Assembly (NCBI GenBank): GCA_958436045.1
Contig: CAUBIP010000001.1
Coordinates: 14,771 to 78,770 of the forward strand
Length of the DNA: 64,000 nt
Reading direction: 5' to 3'
DNA from: an uncultured Oscillospiraceae bacterium
GTDB lineage: Bacteria; Bacillota; Clostridia; Oscillospirales; Oscillospiraceae
Part shown: positions 1-7,651 of the stretch, piece after piece
Layout: each line of letters starts with the position of its first letter
How positions within the stretch are numbered: position 1 is the stretch's first letter
The notes under the pieces: model-generated
Databases searched by the model: none
What the model was told of the DNA's origin: nothing
Seen by the model: only the letters and a program-made list of their open reading frames with translations
Program-made: the position numbers and the translations under genes

Positions 1-18
1 TGCACAGAAAATTTGGTG

Positions 19-47
19 TTTACAAACGGGAAAAAATGTTGTACAAT
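19..47 (+). promoter_or_regulatory. Sigma-A-type promoter of the zinc-ribbon gene
   Basis: A TTTACA -35 box at 19-24 and a TACAAT -10 box at 42-47 are separated by 17 bases. They lie 20 bases upstream of the ATG at 67. The fit to the consensus is good, but promoter activity is inferred. Confidence 0.6.
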
Positions 48-66
48 AGGCACAGGATGTGAGAGA

Positions 67-516
67 ATGAATTGTCTGAAATGTGGGCGCACCGTGGCCG
101 ATGGCGAATTGCTTTGCCCCGCATGCAGCGGCCAGGAATCGCATCCGGAACCAGAGGTAAAGATTCACATTCACGTGCATCACCGCGAAACGCCGGACTC
201 TGCGGAGTGCCCAGTCGCGCTGCCGCAGAAGAAAAAGCCGCGATTGCGCCGTTGGCTTGTCGTTTCCTGTGTGGTGAACCTTTTGCTGGTGGGGCTGTTT
301 TCGCTGCAGCTTCTCCGCGCGCGGCAGCTGCGGGGCGATTTCATGCAAGCCCAGTCTCAAGCGCAGGCGGCAGAGGCCGTTGCGGAAGAGAACCGCGCGG
401 AGGTGGAGGCCGCCCGCGAAATGCTCGACCGCGCCGAGGTGGACTTGGCGCAAAAAGATGCCGTGATCACAGCATATGCTGAATTCACCGGTATTAGCAT
501 GGAGCAGTTACCCTGA
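67..516 (+). CDS. Zinc-ribbon, single-pass membrane, coiled-coil protein
   Basis: A protein of 149 residues, function not recognised. Residues 1-20 form a short zinc ribbon with two CxxC pairs (NCLKCG and CPACSG). A basic stretch KKKPRLRR is followed by one hydrophobic segment (about residues 63-80). The remainder is an Ala/Glu/Arg-rich helix that reads as a coiled coil. The layout suggests the ribbon is cytoplasmic and the coiled coil lies outside the membrane. The ATG at 67 was chosen because AGGA lies about ten bases upstream and the ribbon begins right after it; an ATG-like extension upstream overlaps the promoter. It is monocistronic as far as can be seen. Zinc-ribbon domain proteins of this size are common in Firmicutes and mostly uncharacterised. 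Confidence 0.7.
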   Translation: MNCLKCGRTVADGELLCPACSGQESHPEPEVKIHIHVHHRETPDSAECPVALPQKKKPRLRRWLVVSCVVNLLLVGLFSLQLLRARQLRGDFMQAQSQAQAAEAVAEENRAEVEAAREMLDRAEVDLAQKDAVITAYAEFTGISMEQLP

Positions 517-541
517 TTTTTAGGTAGAGGATTTGGCCACT

Positions 542-792
542 TTGGATTTGCAATCTGTCTTTTCTCAGATGCTGATTTTGTTCACCATCATCGCGGTGGG
601 CTAAGGAGCAACAAAATACCATGTGCTGGACGCTTCCCCAATCGGCATTTTTCTAATCTCGTCTTCTGCGTGACGAATCCCTGCACGATTCTGTACTCTG
701 TTTTATCCGGAGAGCATATCCTGAAAAACAGCGAAGTCCTGTAGCTGACAGGGTATTTGATTTTGATTTATCGGGATCCCAATTTTTATGCG
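542..792 (+). pseudogene. Decayed N-terminus of an AEC-family (auxin efflux carrier-like) permease
   Basis: A TTG at 542, preceded by AGAGGATTT, opens a reading frame LQSVFSQMLILFTIIAVG that stops at 602-604. Similarity then resumes in other frames: ATKYHVLDAS around 613-645, then FSNLVFCVTNPCTILYS and VLSGEHILKNSEVL up to a TAG at 742-744, then LTGYLILIY. Read together these follow the first 80 residues of AEC-type transporters (first helix, then the conserved T-N-P helix). At least one nonsense codon and two frame changes are needed, and the rest of the about 310-residue protein is absent. The family call is from recollection of the N-terminal pattern and needs a search. Confidence 0.55.
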
Positions 793-891
793 CCTGTTCT
801 TTGCAGGTTAACGGAAGCCGTTTTCAAAATTCGCTTTGCCCCGGTGGGCAAGCAATTGTCCGCCGTATTTTTAAATTTGAAAATTCAATAT

Positions 892-967
892 GGGCCATTA
901 GCTCAGCTGGGAGAGCGCCAGGTTCGCAATCTGGAGGTCAGGGGTTCGATCCCCCTATGGTCCACCA
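892..967 (+). tRNA. tRNA-Ala (anticodon CGC)
   Basis: A 76-base cloverleaf with encoded CCA. The acceptor stem GGGCCAT/ATGGTCC contains the G3-U70 wobble pair that identifies alanine tRNAs. The D arm is GCTC...GAGC, and the anticodon stem CCAGG/TCTGG encloses the loop TTCGCAA, giving anticodon CGC for GCG codons. The T arm is AGGGG-TTCGATC-CCCCT. It stands alone, between the remains of two decayed genes. Confidence 0.95.
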
Positions 968-1267
968 TTGGACGCATATCTGAACCTTATCTTATGTTGG
1001 GTACGGTTTTCGTCCAAACCAAAAGGCACTTTCTACCATAATTGGCAGAGAGTGTCTTTCTTATTGCATGTTTTGCGTTCGACTCGTTCATGTTAATTTG
1101 AGTGAGTTGGTGAGAAATTGGGATACACCATTGCCACAGCCTTCTCAGAAAACTTGAACATCACCCCCTTACCTCAAGGTGCGATTAAAGTTGTATTGTA
1201 AACACGAAGTTTATATCGGCATACCGGAAAACGAACCGCTTGTCAATGCCTAAAGGCGGCTTTTACG
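968..1267. other. Non-coding stretch downstream of tRNA-Ala
   Basis: Apart from the terminator at 1021-1062 and a possible longer pairing between TTGGACG (967-973) and CGTCCAA (1012-1018), I see no gene or recognisable domain. The base composition is more AT-rich than in flanking genes. Short frames such as VYIGIPENEPLVN near 1212-1250 may be remnants of a lost gene, but I cannot name it. Confidence 0.4.
1021..1062 (+). terminator. Terminator after tRNA-Ala
   Basis: The arms AAAGGCACTTTCT and AGAGAGTGTCTTT pair over about 13 positions (two G-U pairs) around a 12-base loop. CTTATT follows. It is placed to end the tRNA transcript. Confidence 0.6.
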
Positions 1268-1448
1268 ATGAAGCCGGAAGACAAAACCGCAGTCGAAGCG
1301 GTAAATGTATTTGGGACCGGCGCGCCCAACACGGCGTATGCCAAGCTTTTTATCGGCGATTCCTTCTAAAATCCGCTGACGGACCCGAAAGCGGCCTGTT
1401 TTCCGCCAATGTGACCTTTGCACTGGGGCGCCGGTTGCAATTGCCGGG
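1268..1448 (+). pseudogene. Remnant of a cupin / carboxymuconolactone decarboxylase-type protein
   Basis: ATG at 1268 opens 33 codons containing FGTGAPNTAYAKLFIGDSF and then stops at 1367. The following bases continue the same protein pattern, NPLTDPK in the stop-containing frame and then ESGLFSANVTFALG after a frame change at about 1388. Intact relatives read roughly FG.G.PN.AYAKYFIG.SYLNPLTDP...SGLF.ANVTFEPGCRN, which is the start of the cupin domain. The catalytic or metal-binding cupin strands are absent. The recQ promoter is embedded in the tail of this remnant. Confidence 0.55.
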
Positions 1449-1463
1449 GCTGTCTGGTAAAAT
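1435..1463 (+). promoter_or_regulatory. Promoter of recQ
   Basis: TTGCAA (1435-1440), a 17-base spacer and TAAAAT (1458-1463), with a TGG extension before the -10 box. It lies 31 bases upstream of the chosen recQ start. Confidence 0.55.
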
Positions 1464-1493
1464 AAAGACAGCTTGTAGAAATGGGTGATTTTT

Positions 1494-3353
1494 GTGGACA
1501 AAGCGGCGGTTTTAACGGAATACTTCGGCCATACGGCGTTTCGACCCGGGCAGGAGGCGCTGGTCGATGCGATCCTGCAGGGGCGGGACGCATTGGGCGT
1601 TATGCCGACGGGGGGTGGCAAATCTCTGTGCTATCAGGTCCCCGCGCTGCTGCTGCCGGGGCTTACCCTGGTGGTGTCGCCGCTGATCTCCCTGATGAAG
1701 GACCAGGTCGCCGCACTAACGGCGGCAGGCGTCCCGGCGGCGTTTATCAATAGCTCCCTGACTAGCCCGCAGATGCAGGAGGCCTATGCCGGGGTCCGGC
1801 GCGGGGCGTATAAGATCCTGTATGTCGCGCCGGAGCGGCTGGAAGCGCCGGGCTTTGCCCGGCTGCTGCAGGATGTGCTGGTTTCCTTGCTGGCGGTGGA
1901 TGAAGCCCATTGCATCTCCCAATGGGGGCAGGATTTCCGGCCAAGCTATCTGCGCATTTTGGAGTTTATCCAGGCGCTGCCCGTCCGCCCGGTCGTCGCG
2001 GCGTTTACAGCGACGGCGACGGCCTTTGTCCAGGAGGATATCATTCGCCTGCTGCAGCTGGAGGATCCGGTGCAGGTCATCACCGGATTTGACCGCCCCA
2101 ATCTATACTTTGACGTGCAGCGTCCGCAGGATAAGCTGACCGCGCTGCAGGAGCTGATCGAAGCGCGACGGGAAAAATGCGGGATAGTCTACTGCGCGAG
2201 CCGCGCCAATGTGGAGCGCGTGTGCGATACGCTGCAGCGCCAGGGCTATGCCGCGACCCGCTATCACGCGGGCCTTTCTGAGGAGGAGCGCAGCCAAAAC
2301 CAGGAGATGTTTCAGTATGACCGCTGCCGGATCATGGTCGCGACGAATGCCTTCGGCATGGGGATCGATAAATCCAATGTCAGCTATGTGATTCATTATA
2401 ATATGCCCAAAAGCATGGAGGCGTATTATCAGGAGGCGGGCCGGGCCGGGCGCGACGGCAGCGTGGCAGATTGCATTTTGCTCTTCTCCCCGGGTGATAT
2501 TATGACGGCCCAGTATCTGATGGAGCACAACGAGAATGACCAGCTGACGGAAGAGGAAGCGGCTGCCGTCCTGGCGCAAAATCGCCGACGGTTGGACCAG
2601 ATGGTGGCCTATTGCAAGAGCGGCGCTTGCTATCGCGGTCTGCTGCTGGATTACTTCGGTCAGGAGCACCCGGAGAGCTGTGGCAATTGCGGCAACTGCG
2701 CCGGGGATTTTACGGAGCAGGATATTACGACGATCGCCCAGATGATCCTTTCGTGCATCGAGCGGGTGCGCAAAAAGCTGGGCTATTACGTCGGCCCAAG
2801 CTTGCTTGCCCAGGTCCTGCGGGGCAGCAAGAATAAACGTGTGCTGGAGCTGCAGCTGGACAGCATCTCCACCTACGGTCTGCTGAAAAAGACGCCGCAG
2901 GCGGAGGTCAGCCGGTATATGGAAGCGCTGGAGGAAGGCGGCTACTGCGCCAAGAATGAATTTGGCGCGCTGCGGCCCTGCGCGGCCGCGGCAGAGGTCC
3001 TATTCCATGGAAAAAAGGTGACGCGCCGGATCCGGCGTCAGGAGATCACCAAGGCGGGACCTGCTGCGCAGGAGAAGGAGAAGCTGCGCCCGACAGACGC
3101 GGCGCTGCTGTCCGCGCTGAAGGAAGTGCGCAACCGGCTGGCCCAGCGGGAGCGGGTCCCCAGCTATGTCATTTTCTCCAATGCGACACTGGCGGATATG
3201 GCGCGGCGTTGCCCGCAGGACGAGGAAGCACTGTTGGACGTCTCCGGCGTCGGGCGGATCAAAGCCGCCCGGTACGGCGCGGCATTTCTCGATGTGCTGC
3301 GGCAGTATGGGAAAAGTGAAGCGGAATTGCCGAAACAGCGACCGGGTCTGTGA
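1494..3353 (+). CDS. recQ: ATP-dependent DNA helicase RecQ
   Basis: A 3'-5' DNA helicase for recombination and replication-fork repair, 619 residues. Seen in order: Walker A PTGGGKS (about 38-44), the DEAH box in AVDEAHCISQWG (about 134-145), the TATAT motif, the arginine-finger segment QEAGRAGRDG, a four-cysteine zinc cluster (about 372-402: C..C....CGNCGNC), an RQC winged helix, and a C-terminal HRDC domain (about 530-612, ending in the helix-hairpin-like DVSGVGRIKAARYG). All RecQ domains are present, so it should be active. The GTG at 1494 is preferred because GGGTGAT lies five bases upstream; a GTG at 1485 would add three residues. Confidence 0.95.
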   Translation: MDKAAVLTEYFGHTAFRPGQEALVDAILQGRDALGVMPTGGGKSLCYQVPALLLPGLTLVVSPLISLMKDQVAALTAAGVPAAFINSSLTSPQMQEAYAGVRRGAYKILYVAPERLEAPGFARLLQDVLVSLLAVDEAHCISQWGQDFRPSYLRILEFIQALPVRPVVAAFTATATAFVQEDIIRLLQLEDPVQVITGFDRPNLYFDVQRPQDKLTALQELIEARREKCGIVYCASRANVERVCDTLQRQGYAATRYHAGLSEEERSQNQEMFQYDRCRIMVATNAFGMGIDKSNVSYVIHYNMPKSMEAYYQEAGRAGRDGSVADCILLFSPGDIMTAQYLMEHNENDQLTEEEAAAVLAQNRRRLDQMVAYCKSGACYRGLLLDYFGQEHPESCGNCGNCAGDFTEQDITTIAQMILSCIERVRKKLGYYVGPSLLAQVLRGSKNKRVLELQLDSISTYGLLKKTPQAEVSRYMEALEEGGYCAKNEFGALRPCAAAAEVLFHGKKVTRRIRRQEITKAGPAAQEKEKLRPTDAALLSALKEVRNRLAQRERVPSYVIFSNATLADMARRCPQDEEALLDVSGVGRIKAARYGAAFLDVLRQYGKSEAELPKQRPGL

Positions 3354-3372
3354 TCGACCCGGTCGCTGTTTT
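3333..3372. terminator. Bidirectional terminator, recQ / GNAT gene
   Basis: AAACAGCGACCGGGTC pairs with GACCCGGTCGCTGTTT across a loop that contains the recQ stop codon. The T run serves recQ and the A run serves the convergent acetyltransferase gene. Confidence 0.85.
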
Positions 3373-3373
3373 G

Positions 3374-3865
3374 CTATTCTGCCTCTGCCAGGGCTGTGAG
3401 CGTCGGCCCGGCCAGGCGGTATACGGTCCAATCGTCCATGGGCTCTGCACCCAGGGCACGGTAAAAGTCGATGCTTGGCTTGTTCCAGTCCAGGCACCAC
3501 CACTCCAGCCGCCCGCAGCCCCGCTGGACGGCAATGCTGGCCAGCTTCTTTAAAATTGCTTTGCCATAGCCCTTGCCGCGAGCTTCGGGTTTGACGTACA
3601 GGTCCTCCAAATAGAGCCCGGCGCGGCCCAGGAACGTGGAGAAATTGTGGAAGAACAGAGCAAAGCCGATCTCCACCCCATTTTCCAGGGCAAGGAGCAC
3701 CTCTGCGCACTGTTTGTCAAAGAGCCAAGTCTCCAGCGTTTGTTCGTCCGCAATGACCTCGTCCAGTAGCTGCTCATAGGCGGCCAAGTCTTTGATAAAA
3801 CGCAAAATCAACGGCGTATCGCTGCGAACTGCGCTGCGGAAGGTCAGTGTGTTTGTTTTGCTCAT
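3374..3865 (-). CDS. GNAT-family N-acetyltransferase (diamine acetyltransferase-like)
   Basis: A 163-residue acetyl-CoA-dependent acetyltransferase. The GNAT core is clear: the segment LYLEDLYVKPEARGKGYGKA carries the acetyl-CoA binding motif (V.PE.RGKGYG), followed by the GCGRLEWWCLDWN strand and a NKPSIDFYRALGAEPMDDW segment. The order resembles the spermidine/spermine (SSAT) branch of the family, which suggests a polyamine or amine substrate. The substrate cannot be read from the sequence. Its start codon overlaps the stop of the upstream acetyltransferase by four bases (ATGA), so the two are co-translated. Confidence 0.85.
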   Translation of the reverse strand: MSKTNTLTFRSAVRSDTPLILRFIKDLAAYEQLLDEVIADEQTLETWLFDKQCAEVLLALENGVEIGFALFFHNFSTFLGRAGLYLEDLYVKPEARGKGYGKAILKKLASIAVQRGCGRLEWWCLDWNKPSIDFYRALGAEPMDDWTVYRLAGPTLTALAEAE

Positions 3866-4299
3866 AAAACCTCCTGATTTAAAGTAGTATCTTCCCCATA
3901 GCGGAGCAGAACATAGGCATCAAGCCCAGCGCCGCCGGCGCCGCAGGCGCGCCAGCCGGTGGCGCGGTAGAATGCCAGGGCAGTTTCATTGCAGCGGAGG
4001 CATTTCAGAGTAAGGGGCGGCGGATAGCAGGCGGCCAGATGTGCCACCAGCGCCCGCCCGACGCCGGTCCGCTGCGTGGCTGGGTCCACGAACAAAAAGT
4101 GAAGGAACCGGTCCGGCTCCCAGACACTGGCCAGGCCCGCCAGGCGCGTCCCCTGCCAAGCAAGGTACAGTGCCTCCCCTGCCGTGGCCGTGTCAAAGTC
4201 CGGGGCATGCCCGGGGAGCGATGTAGCCCAGACGCGGGCGAACAGCGTTCGTGCCTGCGGCGGCGCAGGTGCGGTCAGCCGTTGGATCGTGAGCGCCAT
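3862..4299 (-). CDS. GNAT-family N-acetyltransferase
   Basis: A 145-residue acetyltransferase. The central HFLFVDPATQRTGVGRALVAHL carries the acetyl-CoA loop (Q-R-T-G-V-G), and ALAFYRATGWRACG is the usual C-terminal strand-helix. The protein is rich in Ala/Pro and has a long disordered-looking N-terminal segment. No substrate clue. It is first in a two-gene unit with the SSAT-like gene (four-base overlap) and lies downstream of pta, from which it is separated by a hairpin. Confidence 0.75.
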   Translation of the reverse strand: MALTIQRLTAPAPPQARTLFARVWATSLPGHAPDFDTATAGEALYLAWQGTRLAGLASVWEPDRFLHFLFVDPATQRTGVGRALVAHLAACYPPPLTLKCLRCNETALAFYRATGWRACGAGGAGLDAYVLLRYGEDTTLNQEVL

Positions 4300-4329
4300 C
4301 TGGCAGTCCTCCCGTTTTTAGAATCATTA

Positions 4330-4396
4330 GAATAAAAAGACAGCGCCAGGCTGCCGCCCGGGGAACCGGGCCCGGCAGTCTGGCGCGGATGCTGTG
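4330..4396 (-). terminator. Terminator of pta
   Basis: A long GC-rich hairpin with main arms GCCAGGCTGCC and GGCAGTCTGGC, and an inner GCCCGG/CCGGGC. Read on the minus strand, CTTTTTATT follows. It sits immediately after the pta stop codon. Confidence 0.7.
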
Positions 4397-4401
4397 CTTG
4401 C

Positions 4402-5412
4402 TTATGCCATTCCGGCAGTGATGATGGCCATCTTGTAGACCTCTTCGGCGTTGCAGCCGCGGGAGAGATCGTTGATGGGCGCATTCAGGCCCTGCAGGAT
4501 CGGGCCATAGGCTTCAAAGCCGCCCAGCCGCTGGGCGATCTTGTAGCCAATGTTACCGGCCTCGATGCACGGGAAGATGAAGGTGTTGGCATAGCCGGCG
4601 ACCTTGCTGCCCGGGAATTTCAGCTGCCCGACGACCGGGGAGACGGCCGCGTCAAACTGCATCTCGCCGTCAATGGCAAGCTCGGGGGCCAGCTTCTGGG
4701 CTTCCTGCGTTGCGGCCTGGGAGAGGGCGACAGTGCCGCCCTTGCCGGAGCCCTTGGTGGAGAAGCTCAGCAACGCGACCTTCGGATCAATGCCGAAGAA
4801 GGCGGCCGTCCGGGCGGATTCCACCGCGACCTCTGCCAGCTTCTGCGCGGCGGTGAAGACGACATTGCCTTCCTTATCGACGCTGTCTTCATAGGAGATA
4901 TTGATGGCGCAGTCGCCCATGCAGATCGTCTGCGCGCCGTCGGCGGTGTCCCGCGTCAGGATGAAGCTGGAGGAGACCAGGTGCGCACCCTTTCTTGTCT
5001 TGACCAGCTGCAGCGCCGGGCGGACGGTATCAGCGGTGGAGTAGGTCGCGCCGCCCAGCAGCGCGTCGGCCTTGCCCATCTTGACGAGCATCGTGCCGAA
5101 GTAGTTGCCCTTTTTCAGCGCGTCGCGGCACTGCTCTTCCGTCATCTTGCCCTTACGCAGCGCGACCATCTGGGCGACCATCTCGTCCATCTTCGGATAC
5201 GTCGCCGGGTCGAGGATGGTGGCCTTGTCAATGGCAAAATTGCCCTTCTGCGCAGCAGCGCGGACTTCGTCCACATTGCCGACGAGAATGACATCCATCA
5301 GGTCCTCTGCCAGAAGTCGGCTGGCGGCTTCCAGGATCCGGGCATCGGGGCCCTCGGTAAAGACGATGGTGCGGCGCGTCGTATGCAGCGCCTGGATCAG
5401 CTTGGTAAACAT
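4402..5412 (-). CDS. pta: Phosphate acetyltransferase
   Basis: Interconverts acetyl-CoA and acetyl phosphate in acetate fermentation, cytoplasmic, 336 residues, full length for the family. Conserved parts: VFTEGPDARILEAA near the N-terminus, DALLGGATYSTADTVRPALQ, SSFILTRD, LLSFSTKGSGKGG, and the end PINDLSRGCNAEEVYKMAIITA. The start at 5412 follows GGGAGG by seven bases. No acetate kinase gene is adjacent, so ackA must lie elsewhere. Its promoter is inside the 3' end of the upstream pseudouridine synthase gene. Confidence 0.95.
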   Translation of the reverse strand: MFTKLIQALHTTRRTIVFTEGPDARILEAASRLLAEDLMDVILVGNVDEVRAAAQKGNFAIDKATILDPATYPKMDEMVAQMVALRKGKMTEEQCRDALKKGNYFGTMLVKMGKADALLGGATYSTADTVRPALQLVKTRKGAHLVSSSFILTRDTADGAQTICMGDCAINISYEDSVDKEGNVVFTAAQKLAEVAVESARTAAFFGIDPKVALLSFSTKGSGKGGTVALSQAATQEAQKLAPELAIDGEMQFDAAVSPVVGQLKFPGSKVAGYANTFIFPCIEAGNIGYKIAQRLGGFEAYGPILQGLNAPINDLSRGCNAEEVYKMAIITAGMA

Positions 5413-5459
5413 GTAGATACCTCCCATGAGACGGGTAAAAATCCCGATATGTTGCCTTT

Positions 5460-5488
5460 ATTATACATCTAATTTCCGCTCCTGACAA
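5460..5488 (-). promoter_or_regulatory. Promoter of pta
   Basis: On the minus strand, TTGTCA (5488-5483), 17 bases and TATAAT (5465-5460). The -10 box overlaps the stop codon of the upstream gene, so pta can be transcribed on its own. Confidence 0.7.
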
Positions 5489-6381
5489 GGAGCGCCGGAA
5501 AAATTCGCCGGAAAAAGGGAGACAGACTGCCGGGAGTGCAGTGTTATCGCCGCGCCGGTCATGGGATGGGGGAAAAGCAGGCGCGCCGCGCACAGCTGCT
5601 GGGTGGAAAAGCCCCGCTGCGCGGACACCGCTTGGGAGGCAGGCGTACCGTACTGGGGATCGCCCAGAATGGGGAAGCCGCCATCGGCGCAGTGGACCCG
5701 CAGCTGGTGCGTCCGGCCGGTGACCGGCTCCAGCTCCAGTAGGCTGCAGCCGTCGCGCCGATCCAGCACCCGGTAGCGGGTCACGGCCCGCTGCCCGTCC
5801 GGCGCGACACAGCGTAGCAGGCTCGGCTTTGGCAGCCGGGCAATGGGCTTGTCGATCACCCCAGCATCGCGGCCCGGTCCGCCCCAGACGAGGGCATGGT
5901 AAGTCTTTTGCAACAGCCCCGCCTGCAGCGACTGGCACAGCAGGGCATGGGTGTAGGCGTTTTTGGCCAGTAGAACGACGCCAAAGGTATCCCGGTCCAG
6001 GCGGCTGACGGGGTGTACGGCGCAGGCTTGCCCCGTGGCGCGGTAATACCCGGCCAGGTAATTGGCCAGCGTCCCGGTGTTACGGTGAAAGCTGGGGTGC
6101 ATCAGGAGCCCGGCGGGCTTGTCCAGCGCAATGACAGCTTCGTCCTCATAGAGGATCTCCAGCGGCCCCGTCTCCGCCGGGTAGTCCGGCGCGGGCTCGA
6201 CGATGGGCACGCGGATCTCATCGCCAGGGCTGACCATAAAATTTGTCCGCTGGGAGACGCCGTTGACATAAAAGCATTGGAGCCATTTTGTTTTATGGAT
6301 AAAAGAGGAGGAGCAGCGCAGCTCCCGCTGCAAAAATGAAGATAATTTTCCGCTGCGCGCTGCGATGCAATGCAATTCCAT
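5461..6381 (-). CDS. RluA-family RNA pseudouridine synthase
   Basis: Isomerises uridine to pseudouridine in rRNA or tRNA, 306 residues. An S4-like N-terminal region (about 12-60) precedes the catalytic domain. The signature HPVSRLDRDTFG (123-134) supplies the catalytic Asp129, ALDKPAGLLMHP precedes it, and GRTHQLRVHCADGGFPILGD is the conserved C-terminal block. Which RNA position is modified cannot be told; it resembles the RluC/RluD group in architecture. The gene stands between pta and a YtvI-like gene, all on the minus strand. Confidence 0.9.
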   Translation of the reverse strand: MELHCIAARSGKLSSFLQRELRCSSSFIHKTKWLQCFYVNGVSQRTNFMVSPGDEIRVPIVEPAPDYPAETGPLEILYEDEAVIALDKPAGLLMHPSFHRNTGTLANYLAGYYRATGQACAVHPVSRLDRDTFGVVLLAKNAYTHALLCQSLQAGLLQKTYHALVWGGPGRDAGVIDKPIARLPKPSLLRCVAPDGQRAVTRYRVLDRRDGCSLLELEPVTGRTHQLRVHCADGGFPILGDPQYGTPASQAVSAQRGFSTQQLCAARLLFPHPMTGAAITLHSRQSVSLFPANFSGAPCQERKLDV

Positions 6382-6462
6382 GGTATGCCCCTCCCCGTCT
6401 GGCGTTTGCGCCGCCGTTCTGCCCCTATTGTAGCTGGTGCGCGGGGAAAAAACAAGACCTGC

Positions 6463-7539
6463 CTACCCCGGACGCTTTGGCGGAAGCGGATTACGCTCCA
6501 CCAATTCCAGAAGCTGCCGCAGGACAATGGCGGCGATGGGAAAGAGGATCATCCCCGGCACGCCGCACAGGCGGAACCCGGCGTACATAGCAAGCAGTGT
6601 TAGCAGAGGGTTTAGCCCCAACTGCTTGCCGACGAGCCGGGGTTCCAGGCTCGTCCGGGTCAGCGCCGCCACGGCGTAGAGCACCAGCAGGCCCACGGCC
6701 CGGTAGGTCTCCCGGCGCAGAAAGCAGACGATGGCCCACGGGATCAGCACCGTTCCCGTCCCGAAGATGGGCAGCGCGTCAATCAGACAGGTCAGCCCGG
6801 CAAACAGCAGTGGGAAGTCGATGCCCAGTAGGAGAAAACCGGCGGTCAAAATGCCGAAGGTCACGCCCATAAGCTTGAGCTGGGCCCGGAACCAGCCGCC
6901 CAGGGCGCTTTTCAGCCGCTGCAGGCAGGCGCTGTACTGGGCGTGCCATTTTTTCGGCAGTAGCCGCAAAACAGCCTGCCGCAGCGCCGGGAGCTGGGCG
7001 GAGATCATAAAGCTGGCCAGGATCGCCGTGACAGCGAATAGCAGCAGGTCCGGCAGCGCGCCGATCAAGCCGGAGGCGGCAGTCAAAATGGCCTCCGAAC
7101 CCTTTTCTGCCAGAATACTGCCGCCGGTGAACAGCCGCGCGACCCAGCCCTGCAACGCCGGACCCAGCCCGTCCGGTGCACGGCCCGCCAACTGCTCAAG
7201 CCAGGCGCGCAGCTGCTGCGTTGGCCCCGCCAGCGACCGCAATAGCTGTGGCGCCTGCCGGGAGAAAGCGGCGGCTTCGGAAAACAGCACCCGGCCCAGC
7301 CCATACAGCAGCAGGCCGAGAACAAGCAGGACACCACTGACGCACAGCCCGCTGCAGGCCCAGCGGGGCAGACGCCCATGGGCGGATAGGCGGCAGACCA
7401 GCGGCTCCGCCAGCCGCGCCGCCAGATAGCCCAGCAAAAATGGCAGCAGGACCCCCAGCCCGAAGGCTGCCAGGACCCAGACCAGGGCGACTGCCGCCAG
7501 GATCGTCCCGATCGTCTTGAGAAAACGCCGCTCCGCCAT
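6463..7539 (-). CDS. AI-2E / UPF0118-family membrane protein, YtvI-like
   Basis: A polytopic inner-membrane protein of 358 residues. There are paired hydrophobic helices at the N-terminus (IGTILAAVALVWVLAAFG, LLPFLLGYLAARL), an amphipathic middle region, and a C-terminal cluster of helices with the family block LIDALPIFGTGTVLIPWAI and LVGKQLGLNPLLTLLAMYAG. In spore-formers this branch is annotated as sporulation integral membrane protein YtvI; members elsewhere export AI-2 or act in Na+/H+ exchange. The exact role here is unknown. The start at 7539 follows AAAGGAG; longer upstream frames run into the divergent promoter region. Confidence 0.85.
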   Translation of the reverse strand: MAERRFLKTIGTILAAVALVWVLAAFGLGVLLPFLLGYLAARLAEPLVCRLSAHGRLPRWACSGLCVSGVLLVLGLLLYGLGRVLFSEAAAFSRQAPQLLRSLAGPTQQLRAWLEQLAGRAPDGLGPALQGWVARLFTGGSILAEKGSEAILTAASGLIGALPDLLLFAVTAILASFMISAQLPALRQAVLRLLPKKWHAQYSACLQRLKSALGGWFRAQLKLMGVTFGILTAGFLLLGIDFPLLFAGLTCLIDALPIFGTGTVLIPWAIVCFLRRETYRAVGLLVLYAVAALTRTSLEPRLVGKQLGLNPLLTLLAMYAGFRLCGVPGMILFPIAAIVLRQLLELVERNPLPPKRPG

Positions 7540-7569
7540 TGCATGACTCCTTTCTGCCGGTTTTTCTTG

Positions 7570-7598
7570 TTGCTTTTTGCCGGGGACTGTGGTATGAT
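7570..7598 (+). promoter_or_regulatory. Promoter of the ACT-domain gene
   Basis: TTGCTT (7570-7575), 17 bases, TATGAT (7593-7598) with a TGG extension. It is 54 bases upstream of the ATG at 7652, in the divergent gap with the YtvI-like gene. Confidence 0.55.
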
Positions 7599-7651
7599 GT
7601 ATCGCGTGGAAAAACACATGATTTTGTTACAACGACACTGGAGGGGACAGT

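Noticed and set aside
757..1041. A 94-codon frame running through the tRNA-Ala gene
   Set aside because: Its central part is the tRNA itself; the first part belongs to the permease remnant.
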